A stretch of DNA of 12,308 nucleotides from an uncultured Brevundimonas sp. (lineage in GTDB: Bacteria > Pseudomonadota > Alphaproteobacteria > Caulobacterales > Caulobacteraceae). The stretch is taken from the NCBI GenBank assembly GCA_946481425.1, contig CAMLNT010000057.1, forward strand, positions 1 through 12,308. The letters run 5' to 3'. The position numbers were made by a program, and so were the translations under genes. The notes under the pieces are model-generated. The model had not been told where the DNA came from. It saw nothing but the letters and a program-made list of their open reading frames with translations, and made no database searches. Shown piece after piece: positions 1 to 5,997 of the stretch; position 1 is the first letter of the stretch; every line of letters begins with the position of its first letter.

Positions 1-90
1 TCCGCCTGCGTTCGGCCCGGATCTTCGCCCCTGCGGGGCTCGTCCGGGGTGACGGATAAAGGTCGCTCGTCCCCGCAAATTTGCGAGCAA

Positions 91-122
91 AAGAAAAGGC
101 GCGCTCGGGTGAGCGCGCCTTT
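91..122 (-). terminator. Intrinsic terminator of clpP
   Basis: A perfect 12-bp stem (AAAGGCGCGCTC at 95-106 paired with 111-122) closes a 4-base loop at 107-110. Read leftward, the stem is followed by TTTTCTTTTG, a good U-rich tract. It lies 23 bases past the clpP stop codon, so it should end clpP transcription before whatever lies to the left of the window. The rightward side lacks a comparable T tract beyond the stem itself, so it is mainly a leftward terminator. Confidence 0.9.
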
Positions 123-144
123 GTCGACGGGATCAGGCGAAAGC

Positions 145-798
145 CTAGTCCTTCTTGGCTTCGTCCGGAGCCGGGGTCGTCAGGTCGCCTTCGCGGCGTT
201 CGTAGACGTGGTCGATGAGGCCGAAGGCCTTGGCCTCTTCGGAGCTCATGAAATAGTCGCGGTCCAGGGTGCGTTCGATGACCTCGATCGGCTGGCCGGT
301 GTGCTTGGAATAGAGCTCGTTCAGCTGGCGCTTGGTCTTGATGATGTCCTCGGCGTGGCGCTCGATGTCCGAGGCCTGACCGCGGAAGCCGCCCGAGGGC
401 TGGTGGACCATGATCCGGGCGTTCGGCAGGGCGACGCGCTGGCCCTTCTCGCCGGCGGTCAGCAGGAAGGAGCCCATGGAGGCCGCCATGCCCATGCAGA
501 CCGTGGAAACCGGCGAGCGGATGTATTGCATGGTGTCGTAGATCGCCATGCCGGCGGTCACCACGCCGCCGGGCGAGTTGATGTACATGGCGATTTCCTT
601 CTTGGGGTTCTCCGACTCCAGGAAGAGCAACTGCGAGCAGATCAGAGAGGCCATGCCGTCCTCGACCGGGCCGGTCAGGAAGATGATCCGCTCCTTGAGC
701 AGGCGCGAGAAGATGTCGTAGGCGCGCTCGCCACGGCTGGTCTGCTCGACCACCATGGGGACGAGGTTCATGGTCAGGTTCTCGACGGGATCGCGCAT
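145..798 (-). CDS. clpP: ATP-dependent Clp protease proteolytic subunit ClpP
   Basis: This is the serine peptidase that forms the double-heptamer cytoplasmic chamber and degrades substrates fed by ClpX or ClpA. From the chosen ATG the protein is 217 aa. The catalytic triad is visible: Ser107 in GMAASMGS, His132 in MVHQPSGG and Asp181 in LDRDYFMS. The handle-region motif [17 protein letters not shown] is also present. I chose the ATG at 798 because [19 protein letters not shown] aligns with the N-terminus of Caulobacter-type ClpP; an in-frame TTG at 837 would add 13 unrelated residues. No strong Shine-Dalgarno sequence precedes 798. The C-terminus carries a polar tail (roughly the last 17 residues, ending DEAKKD) beyond the E. 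coli-type end. It lies 110 bases downstream of a secreted-protein gene on the same strand and ends at a strong terminator. The identity is certain; only the start is debatable. Confidence 0.97.
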   Translation of the reverse strand: MRDPVENLTMNLVPMVVEQTSRGERAYDIFSRLLKERIIFLTGPVEDGMASLICSQLLFLESENPKKEIAMYINSPGGVVTAGMAIYDTMQYIRSPVSTVCMGMAASMGSFLLTAGEKGQRVALPNARIMVHQPSGGFRGQASDIERHAEDIIKTKRQLNELYSKHTGQPIEVIERTLDRDYFMSSEEAKAFGLIDHVYERREGDLTTPAPDEAKKD

Positions 799-860
799 CA
801 GTTCCGGCTTTCTCGATATCTCGGCAGGGCGAATCAAAGGCGCCCACGCCCCTTGAAGCG

Positions 861-890
861 GATATCGCCTTGCCGAAGTGTTGATTCAAG
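861..890 (-). promoter_or_regulatory. Candidate clpP promoter, weak
   Basis: Read leftward, CTTGAA (885-890) is followed 18 bases later by GATATC (861-866); equivalently, TTGAAT and GATATC are 17 bases apart. CTTGAA resembles the -35 element of heat-shock sigma factors, which often drive clpP, but the -10 is a poor match to either the heat-shock or the housekeeping consensus. Two GANTC sites (831-835 and 883-887), the recognition sequence of the CcrM methylase in Caulobacterales, flank the region. The assignment rests on position and one half-element only. Confidence 0.27.
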
Positions 891-908
891 GCCGGGAGAC
901 GGCCGCGA

Positions 909-1793
909 TCACTCGTCGGGCTGTGTCGTCTCGGCGGCGGCGGTCTGATCGGCCTCGGCCTGGGCCTGGATTTCGCGCGAAGCCTCCAGCGCGATCTCGC
1001 GCGCCTGGCGCTCCGGATCGGCCGCGTCCCCGCGCATTTCGTACAGTGCGCGCAGATAGGCGAGATCCCAGTCGGTCATGCGCTGGGTGCGCGAGCCGGT
1101 CGGGGTGAACAGGTTGAAGACGGTGTCATAGCCGGTCGGATCGATCTGGGCGTCGACCTGGGCCAGGGCGACCATCGAGATGTAGTCGGCCAGGGACGCG
1201 AAGGAGACCTGGCCGATGCGGCTGGTGTCCAGGATGATGATGACGTGGCCGAGGGCTTCTTCGTGGCTCTGGCGGATGCGCGAGGCGGTGACGCCGAAAT
1301 CCGACGTCCGGGTGTAGGTCACCGACCACCAGCGAACGGGCGCGCCCGAGGTCTGGAAGTGGGCGAGGGCGTCCTGCCCGAGATTGGTGTTGCCGATGTC
1401 GGGGCGGAAGACCTGCGGGTCCTCGTCCACCAAGGCCTGGGCGAGGGCGTCGCCGTTGGAGTCGGCGAGGATCAGGATGTTGGGCCGGCAGCCCGGATCG
1501 CCCGGCTGGAGCCCCACCACCATCGCCACCGCCGAGACCTGGTCGACCAGGGCCTGGGCGTAGCGGTTGTTCATGTTGACCACGCCGACGCAGACCCGGC
1601 GGTCCCAACGCGCCAGGTTTTGATGGCGCTGGGCGACACCGACTTCCTCGACGAAGGACTGAACGGCCTCGCGGAGGGGACGGCCAATGACGGTGACCTC
1701 CTCGACCTCGTTTTCGGGCTGGGTCTGGGCGAGGGCGGGAGACGCGGCGCCGAGCAGGACGGCGGACAGGGCGAGCGAACGGACGAAACGCAC
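909..1793 (-). CDS. Secreted protein of a Caulobacterales family of unknown function
   Basis: A 294-aa exported protein. Residues 1-22 form a clear signal peptide ending ALA|Q. The mature part begins with an EEVTVIGRPL segment followed by LREAVQSFVEEVG. A core contains RWDRRVCVGVVN, DPGCRPNILIL, PVRWWSVTY and TDWDLAYLRALY. I recognise this combination from a group of paralogous proteins common in Caulobacterales and relatives, usually annotated hypothetical; I know of no assigned activity. Cys68 and Cys102 are the only cysteines and could form a periplasmic disulfide. The last 40 residues are Ala/Glu/Gln-rich and probably helical or disordered. The start is GTG at 1793, supported by GGAG at 1801-1804 with a 7-base spacer and by the signal peptide starting there. 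It lies between tig and clpP, immediately downstream of the tig terminator. No catalytic motif could be named. Confidence 0.85.
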   Translation of the reverse strand: MRFVRSLALSAVLLGAASPALAQTQPENEVEEVTVIGRPLREAVQSFVEEVGVAQRHQNLARWDRRVCVGVVNMNNRYAQALVDQVSAVAMVVGLQPGDPGCRPNILILADSNGDALAQALVDEDPQVFRPDIGNTNLGQDALAHFQTSGAPVRWWSVTYTRTSDFGVTASRIRQSHEEALGHVIIILDTSRIGQVSFASLADYISMVALAQVDAQIDPTGYDTVFNLFTPTGSRTQRMTDWDLAYLRALYEMRGDAADPERQAREIALEASREIQAQAEADQTAAAETTQPDE

Positions 1794-1805
1794 AGAAGGG
1801 CTCCG

Positions 1806-1840
1806 AAAAAGAAAGCGCCGACCGCTAACACGGCCGGCGC
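1806..1840 (-). terminator. Intrinsic terminator of tig
   Basis: The stem pairs GCGCCG (1815-1820) and CC (1822-1823) with GG (1832-1833) and CGGCGC (1835-1840), with one A-C mismatch and an 8-base loop. Read leftward, the stem runs directly into TTTCTTTTT (1814-1806). It begins 34 bases past the tig stop codon. The U tract ends one base before the GGAG ribosome-binding site of the next gene, so terminator and downstream initiation region are nearly fused. Confidence 0.75.
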
Positions 1841-1873
1841 AATCGGATCAGTTAAATCGGCGTCAGGGCCGGG

Positions 1874-3223
1874 TTACGCCGGCTCGTCGTCCTTGAAGAG
1901 CTCGTCGCGCGAGACCTTCTTGTCGGTGACCTTGGCCTGTTCGAAGATCCAGTCGCAGACCTTCTCTTCGTAGATCGGGGCGCGCAGGGCGTTCGTGGCG
2001 TTGGGGTTCTGGCGGTAGAAGTCCATCACCTGACGCTCCTGGCCCGGGTACTGGCGGGCTTCCTGGACAATGGCGTTGGAGACTTCCTGGTCGGAGACGG
2101 TGACGCCCGCGCTACGGCCCATTTCGGCCAGGACCAGGCCCAGACGCACGCGGCGCTCGGCGATGGCCTTGTAGTCTTCTTTCAGCTTCTTCTCAGACTT
2201 CTTGGAGTCTTCCTCGTCGAGGCGGCCGGCGGCCTTGTCGGCCTCGACCTGACGCCAGATGCCGTCGAACTCTGCTTCGACCATCTTGGGCGGCAGGGCG
2301 AAGTCATGGCCCTTGTCGAGCGCGTCGAGGAGGGCGCGCTTGAGCTTGAAGCGCGACTGGCGGTCGTTGTTGGCCTGCAGGTTCTGCTTCACCAGCTCCT
2401 TGAGCTTGTCCAGGCTCTCGATGCCGATGGCCTTGGCGAAGTCGTCGTCGGCCTCGGCAGTCTTGGGGGCCTTGATGGCTTTTACGGTGACGTCGAAGGT
2501 CGCCGCCTTGCCAGCCAGGTGAGCCGCGCCGTAGTCCTCCGGGAAGGTGACCTCGATCTGCTTCTCGTCGCCGACCTTCACACCCTTCAGCTGCTCTTCG
2601 AAGCCGGGGATGAAGCGGCCCGAGCCAATGACCAGCGGGGCGTCGGTGGCCGAGCCGCCCTCGAAGGCCTCGCCGTCGATCTTGCCGACGAAGTCGATGG
2701 TCAGCTGGTCGCCGTCGGCAGCCTTGGGAGCCTTGCCGCCCTTGTCCTCGAAGGTCGTGTTCTGGCTGGCCAGTTCGGCGACGGCTTCGTCGACTTCCTT
2801 GTCGGTCGGCTCGTGCACCGGGCGCGACAGCTTCAGGCCCGAAGCGTCCATCGGAGAGAAGTCGGGCATGACTTCCAGGCTCATCTCGTAGGCCAGGTCG
2901 GCCTTGCCGGCGATGACTTCCTCGACGTCAGTGATCGGCTTGATCTCGGCGGGAGCGGCCGGACGCAGCTTGGCGTCGTCCAGGGCCTTCTGGCTCGAGG
3001 TGTTGACCTCGTCGTTGATGATTTCGCCCATCAGTTCACGGCCGAACATCTTGCGGACGTGCGTCGCCGGCACCTTTCCGGGCCGGAAGCCCTTGAGCTT
3101 AACGGTCGGGGCGATCTCGGCGATCCTGGCGTCGAGGCGGGCGGAGAGGTCGCCCTGCGGGATGGTCACGGCGATGACGCGCGACAGGCCTTCGCTGGAT
3201 TTTTCGACGACTTGGATGGACAT
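1874..3223 (-). CDS. tig: Trigger factor, ribosome-associated chaperone and peptidyl-prolyl isomerase
   Basis: Trigger factor binds at the ribosomal exit tunnel, shields nascent chains and isomerises proline bonds. This 449-aa protein has all three domains. The N-terminal ribosome-binding domain contains the signature loop GFRPGKVP at residues 45-52. An FKBP-type isomerase domain (about residues 165-255) includes GDQLTIDFVGKIDGEAFEGG, LVIGSGRFIPGFEEQL and EVTFPEDYGA. The rest is the alpha-helical C-terminal chaperone region, ending in an acidic tail (KDDEPA). The length is close to the roughly 430 aa of E. coli Tig. The ATG at 3223 gives the expected MSIQVVEKSSEGLSR N-terminus; the Shine-Dalgarno is weak. 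It is the first gene of the leftward tig/clpP block, with a candidate promoter about 110-140 bases upstream and its own terminator. Adjacency to clpP is the arrangement seen in many proteobacteria. Confidence 0.98.
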   Translation of the reverse strand: MSIQVVEKSSEGLSRVIAVTIPQGDLSARLDARIAEIAPTVKLKGFRPGKVPATHVRKMFGRELMGEIINDEVNTSSQKALDDAKLRPAAPAEIKPITDVEEVIAGKADLAYEMSLEVMPDFSPMDASGLKLSRPVHEPTDKEVDEAVAELASQNTTFEDKGGKAPKAADGDQLTIDFVGKIDGEAFEGGSATDAPLVIGSGRFIPGFEEQLKGVKVGDEKQIEVTFPEDYGAAHLAGKAATFDVTVKAIKAPKTAEADDDFAKAIGIESLDKLKELVKQNLQANNDRQSRFKLKRALLDALDKGHDFALPPKMVEAEFDGIWRQVEADKAAGRLDEEDSKKSEKKLKEDYKAIAERRVRLGLVLAEMGRSAGVTVSDQEVSNAIVQEARQYPGQERQVMDFYRQNPNATNALRAPIYEEKVCDWIFEQAKVTDKKVSRDELFKDDEPA

Positions 3224-3291
3224 GGGACCGGTCTTCAGTTGAGCGCGCTGCGCCGGAGATCGGGCCGCGCGGCGAAAGGGTTTCGGAACGC

Positions 3292-3322
3292 AAAAACGCC
3301 GCCCGGGCGGGCGGCCTTTTTT
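3292..3322. terminator. Strong GC hairpin with flanking A/T tracts in the tig leader
   Basis: GCCGCCC (3298-3304) pairs with GGGCGGC (3309-3315) around a GGGC loop. Five A residues before it (3292-3296) can pair with the T run after it (3317-3321). Read rightward it is a canonical intrinsic terminator followed by six T residues; read leftward it is followed by GTTTTTG. It lies between divergent genes (tig and tRNA-Leu), where no gene end needs a terminator. It may block rightward antisense transcription from tig into the tRNA, or act as a leader hairpin or attenuator in the tig 5' UTR. Confidence 0.6.
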
Positions 3323-3332
3323 CGGAGGCGCC

Positions 3333-3361
3333 CTTATGTCGGCATAGGGGCGTCAGGTCAA
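3333..3361 (-). promoter_or_regulatory. Candidate housekeeping-sigma promoter for tig
   Basis: Read leftward, TTGACC (3361-3356) matches five of six bases of a -35 element. After exactly 17 bases comes CATAAG (3338-3333), which matches four of six -10 bases. Transcription would start near 3326, giving a tig leader of about 100 nt that begins almost at the GC hairpin. No other promoter as good was found upstream of tig. This is motif matching only. Confidence 0.42.
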
Positions 3362-3411
3362 CGGCGCGCTTGCCGCACGGGGCGGCTTGAGGCAAGGGAG
3401 CGGCGAACCTG

Positions 3412-3496
3412 GCGGATGTGGCGGAACTGGTAGACGCACTGGATTTAGGTTCCAGCGCCGCGAGGCGTGGAGGTTCGAGTCCTCTCATCCGCACCA
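3412..3496 (+). tRNA. tRNA-Leu (anticodon UAG), CCA encoded
   Basis: A complete class II cloverleaf. The acceptor stem GCGGATG (3412-3418) pairs with CATCCGC (3486-3492); discriminator A3493 and an encoded CCA (3494-3496) follow. The D arm contains AACTGGTAGACGCAC. The anticodon stem CTGGA/TCCAG (3439-3443 and 3451-3455) encloses loop TTTAGGT, placing anticodon TAG at 3446-3448. A long variable arm (CGCCGCGAGGCG) and a T arm with TTCGAGT complete it. It reads CUA and, by wobble, other CUN leucine codons. G at position 37 fits m1G37 of this tRNA class. No integrase gene or attachment-site duplication is visible beside it. Confidence 0.97.
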
Positions 3497-3601
3497 GCCG
3501 CCCCCGATCCAGCGCTTTTTCGCCTGCATTGTGGACCGCGGCCTTTCTGCGCCCGGTCTGCGCGGCTAAGCCTAGGCGAGAACACGGAGGAATCGGCGTC
3601 C

Positions 3602-5029
3602 ATGACCCGCGCCCGGCGCGCCCGCATCGTCGCGACCATCGGACCGGCCAGTCGGGAGCCGGGCCAGATTCGCGCCCTGGCCAAGGCCGGGGTGGACGTC
3701 TTCCGCCTCAACTTCAGCCACGGCTCGCACGACGATCATGCCGCGGCCCTCAAGGCGATCCGCGGTGCGGAGCTGTCGATCCGGCGGCCGCTGGGCGTTC
3801 TGGCGGACCTGCAAGGGCCCAAGCTGAGGCTTGGCAAGTTCGCGGCTGGCTCGATCAACATCGCGGCGGGCCATGAGCTGCGGCTCGATCTGGACGCCAC
3901 GCCGGGCGACGAGCGCCGGGTCGGGATGCCGCATCCCGAGATTTTCAAAGCGCTGAAGCCGGATGCGCTGCTGCTGCTGGACGACGGCCGCGTGCGGCTG
4001 CGCGTGCAGAAGGCCGGGCCCGACTTCGCCGAGACGATCGTGGAGGCGGGCGACAAGCTGTCGGATCGCAAAGGCGTCGCCGTTCCGGGCGGGACAATTC
4101 CGATCTCGGCCCTGACCGACAAGGACCTGACGGATCTGGCGTTCGCCCTGCGTCTGGGCGTGGACTGGGTGGCCCTGTCGTTTGTCCAGCGGGCGGCCGA
4201 CATGGCGGAGCTGAAGAAGCTGGTCGCGGGGCGGGCCGCGTGCCTGGCCAAGATTGAGAAGCCGGCGGCGCTCGAGGACCTCGAGGCCATCCTGGACTAC
4301 TCCGACGGACTGATGGTCGCGCGGGGCGACCTGGGCGTGGAGTGCCTGCCGGAGGAGGTTCCGGTGGCCCAGAAGTCGATCCTGCGCGCGGCGCGCAACC
4401 GTGGCGTCCCGGCCATCGTGGCGACCCAGATGCTGGAATCGATGACCTCCAGCCCGACCCCGACCCGGGCCGAGGCGTCCGACGTGGCCAATGCCGTCTA
4501 TGAGGGCGCCGACGCGGTCATGCTTTCAGCCGAGACGGCGGCGGGCAAATACCCGCTGGAAGCCGTGCAGGTCATGGACCGGATCATGGAGCGGGTGGAG
4601 CGCGATCCGCGCTGGCCGGGGCTGATGGACGCCGAGCACGCGGGCATGGACGACGTCGACGCCGACGCCCTGGTGGCCGCGGCTCGCAAGGCGGCCGAGG
4701 CGGCGTCGACGGCCTGCGTCGTCGTCTTCACGACCACGGGCGGCACGGCGCGGCGCATGGCGCGCGAGCGGCCGCTGCAGCCGGTCATCGCCCTGACGCC
4801 GTCGCCAGAGACCGCGCGCCGGCTGTCGCTGGTCTGGGGGCTGGAGCCGCGACTGGGCAGCCAGCCTTCGACCCTCGAGGATGTAACGGATGACGCCGTG
4901 CGCCACGCGGTGGACGCCGGCCTGGCCTTGCCGGGGCAGCGGATCCTGATCCTGGCCGGGACCCCGTTCGGCGCGCCGGGTGCGGCCAACTTGCTGAGGC
5001 TGGCCCACGCGCCGAGCCGACGGACATAG
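3602..5029 (+). CDS. pyk: Pyruvate kinase
   Basis: Catalyses the last glycolytic step, phosphoenolpyruvate + ADP to pyruvate + ATP, in the cytoplasm. The 475-aa protein has the usual order: barrel (1-69), B lid domain (about 70-165), barrel again (to about 345) and C-terminal domain. Visible active-site residues are Arg35 in RLNFSHG, Lys217 and Glu219 in AKIEKP, Asp243 in ARGDLGVE and Thr275 in ATQMLESM. The family signature PTRAEASDVANAV is intact. ADLQGPKLRL (68-77) has Lys74 at the position equivalent to rabbit Glu117, the pattern known for potassium-independent enzymes. The ATG at 3602 is preceded by GGAGG (3586-3590) with an 11-base spacer; reading further upstream would run into the tRNA, so this start is secure. 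It lies 105 bases after tRNA-Leu and ends just before a perfect hairpin shared with the convergent gene. Confidence 0.97.
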   Translation: MTRARRARIVATIGPASREPGQIRALAKAGVDVFRLNFSHGSHDDHAAALKAIRGAELSIRRPLGVLADLQGPKLRLGKFAAGSINIAAGHELRLDLDATPGDERRVGMPHPEIFKALKPDALLLLDDGRVRLRVQKAGPDFAETIVEAGDKLSDRKGVAVPGGTIPISALTDKDLTDLAFALRLGVDWVALSFVQRAADMAELKKLVAGRAACLAKIEKPAALEDLEAILDYSDGLMVARGDLGVECLPEEVPVAQKSILRAARNRGVPAIVATQMLESMTSSPTPTRAEASDVANAVYEGADAVMLSAETAAGKYPLEAVQVMDRIMERVERDPRWPGLMDAEHAGMDDVDADALVAAARKAAEAASTACVVVFTTTGGTARRMARERPLQPVIALTPSPETARRLSLVWGLEPRLGSQPSTLEDVTDDAVRHAVDAGLALPGQRILILAGTPFGAPGAANLLRLAHAPSRRT

Positions 5030-5059
5030 AAAAAGCCCCGGATCCGAAGATCCGGGGCT
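5030..5059. terminator. Bidirectional terminator between pyk and the RcnB-family gene
   Basis: A perfect 11-bp stem, AGCCCCGGATC (5034-5044) with GATCCGGGGCT (5049-5059), has the tetraloop CGAA on the plus strand and TTCG on the minus strand; C(UUCG)G is an especially stable loop. Leftward it is followed by TTTTC, ideal for the RcnB-family gene ending at 5081. Rightward the tail is CTCTCGTTT, a weaker U tract serving pyk (stop at 5027-5029). One hairpin thus serves both convergent genes. Confidence 0.87.
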
Positions 5060-5080
5060 CTCTCGTTTGGTCGCGCGGAC

Positions 5081-5896
5081 CTACCAGGTCCAGACGCGGT
5101 AGGCGGCGTCGATGATGTAGCCGTCACGCAGGTCGATGAGGAAGATGTTGTTGTCCACATAGACCCACTGCGCGCCGTAGGGCGGCGGGGGCAGGTGGTA
5201 CCAGGCCCAGTCGTTGACGACGTAGCGCCAGAAGATCGACGGCAGGTAGTCGCCGACCCGGTACTCGCGACCCCAGTACTGGCTCGGAACCGAGTAGTAG
5301 CCGTAGGACGGCGCGTAATAGAAGCTCATCCGGAAGCCGGAGTAGTTCCGGAACCAGCTGTTGCTCCGCCACCAGTCGTGACGACGCTGACGGTCGAAGT
5401 CGCGGCGCCAGCCGTCGCGGTCCCAGCGGCGACGGAAGTCGTCATGGTCGCGCCGGTTGCGGCCCCAGTCCGAGCCACCCCAGCCCGGGCGTCCGCCTTC
5501 CCAGCCGCGGCCGTCACGATCCCAGCCGCCCCGGTTCCAGTTGTCGCGGTCGCCGCCGCGATCCCAGCCGCCGCCACGGTCGCCGCGGTCCCGGTCACGG
5601 TCGCGGTCCCAGCCGCCGCCGCGATCCCAGCCGCCGCCGCGATCACCACCACGGTCACCGCCACGGTCGCCACCGCGATCACCGCCACGGTCGCCACCGC
5701 GATCGCCGCCACGGTCACCACCGCGATCACCGCCGCGGCCGCCGCCGCCGCCCTGCTGGGCGCGCTGGGCGTCGCGAGCGAGGCGCTCGATCAGGCTGCC
5801 GCCTTCGTCGGCGTCCTGGGCGCGGGCGGGAGTCGCGGCGAGAGCCGGCGCCGCAGCGAGCAGGAAGGCCGTCGTCACAAGAAGTGCGCGTTTCAT
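5081..5896 (-). CDS. RcnB-family periplasmic protein with an RGGD repeat region
   Basis: A 271-aa exported protein. Residues 1-20 (MKRALLV to PALA) form a signal peptide; a second possible cut follows ARAQ near residue 27. After a short acidic helix (SLIERLARDAQRAQQ) come eight tandem RGGD units (54-85), then a Trp/Asp/Arg/Gly-rich stretch with WDRGGGWDR and DRDRDRDRGD. The last 60 residues contain YRVGDYLPSIFWRYVV, LPPPPYGAQWVYVDNN and FLIDLRDGYII. This resembles the RcnB domain, named after an E. coli periplasmic protein of nickel/cobalt homeostasis. Most homologues are uncharacterised, so a metal role here is inference. The extreme Gly/Arg/Asp composition suggests a disordered, charged linker. 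The ATG at 5896 is chosen by the signal peptide; upstream in-frame codons are non-specific GC-rich reading frame. There is no strong Shine-Dalgarno. It ends at a shared terminator with pyk. Confidence 0.87.
   Translation of the reverse strand: MKRALLVTTAFLLAAAPALAATPARAQDADEGGSLIERLARDAQRAQQGGGGGRGGDRGGDRGGDRGGDRGGDRGGDRGGDRGGDRGGGWDRGGGWDRDRDRDRGDRGGGWDRGGDRDNWNRGGWDRDGRGWEGGRPGWGGSDWGRNRRDHDDFRRRWDRDGWRRDFDRQRRHDWWRSNSWFRNYSGFRMSFYYAPSYGYYSVPSQYWGREYRVGDYLPSIFWRYVVNDWAWYHLPPPPYGAQWVYVDNNIFLIDLRDGYIIDAAYRVWTW
5641..5736 (-). repeat. Eight tandem 12-bp units encoding RGGD
   Basis: The plus strand consists of eight consecutive 12-base units of the form GRTCRCCRCCRC, differing only at A/G positions (for example GATCACCGCCAC, GGTCGCCACCGC). 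Read leftward each encodes Arg-Gly-Gly-Asp. The substitutions are almost all synonymous, so the array is old enough to have diverged at third positions while keeping the protein repeat. The flanks (5560-5640) carry longer related units encoding WDRGGG. Such arrays are prone to slippage in steps of four residues. Confidence 0.95.
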
Positions 5897-5913
5897 ATCA
5901 ATCGATCCCGACT

Positions 5914-5943
5914 GGCCGATCCTTTTCGGCCTTGCGACGCAAG
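5914..5943 (-). promoter_or_regulatory. Two abutting inverted repeats upstream of the RcnB-family gene
   Basis: CTTGCG-A-CGCAAG (5931-5943) is a perfect 6+6 inverted repeat with a one-base centre. Next to it, sharing one base, GGCCGA (5914-5919) pairs with TCGGCC (5926-5931) around a 6-base loop. They end 17 bases upstream of the start codon at 5896. They could be a protein-binding operator or paired hairpins in the 5' leader. No promoter could be fixed, so which applies is open. Confidence 0.35.
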
Positions 5944-5997
5944 ATGGTTTCCCGTCGATGAATGGTATCTGAACCGTGCCTGACGAAGCCTGACGCT

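Noticed and set aside
799..837. TTG at 837 as the clpP start
   Set aside because: An AAGGGG lies upstream but too far from the TTG, and the 13 extra residues do not fit the family N-terminus, whereas ATG at 798 does.
1245..1973. 242-codon rightward open frame opposite the secreted-protein gene
   Set aside because: Antisense shadow: the leftward gene has a signal peptide, ribosome-binding site and family motifs, while the rightward frame has none and crosses the tig terminator.
3369..3396. CTTGCC...GGCAAG inverted repeat upstream of tRNA-Leu as a promoter or operator
   Set aside because: Six-base arms 16 bases apart are weak in GC-rich DNA, and the TTGCCG within it has no usable -10.
2306..3433. 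375-codon rightward open frame opposite tig
   Set aside because: Antisense of a certain tig gene, running into the tRNA; no recognisable domain.
3412..3496. tRNA-Leu as an attachment site for a genomic island
   Set aside because: No integrase, no repeat of the tRNA 3' end elsewhere in the window, and ordinary core genes on both sides.
3565..3570. GCTAAG as a Caulobacter-type -10 element for pyk
   Set aside because: No acceptable -35 sequence at 16-18 bases upstream (CCTTTC only), so the promoter is not supported.
5195..5983. Long rightward open frame (Ala/Val/Thr-rich) opposite the RcnB-family gene
   Set aside because: It is the antisense reading of the GGD repeat DNA. Its composition is an artefact of the 12-bp GC-rich repeats, with no start context or domain.
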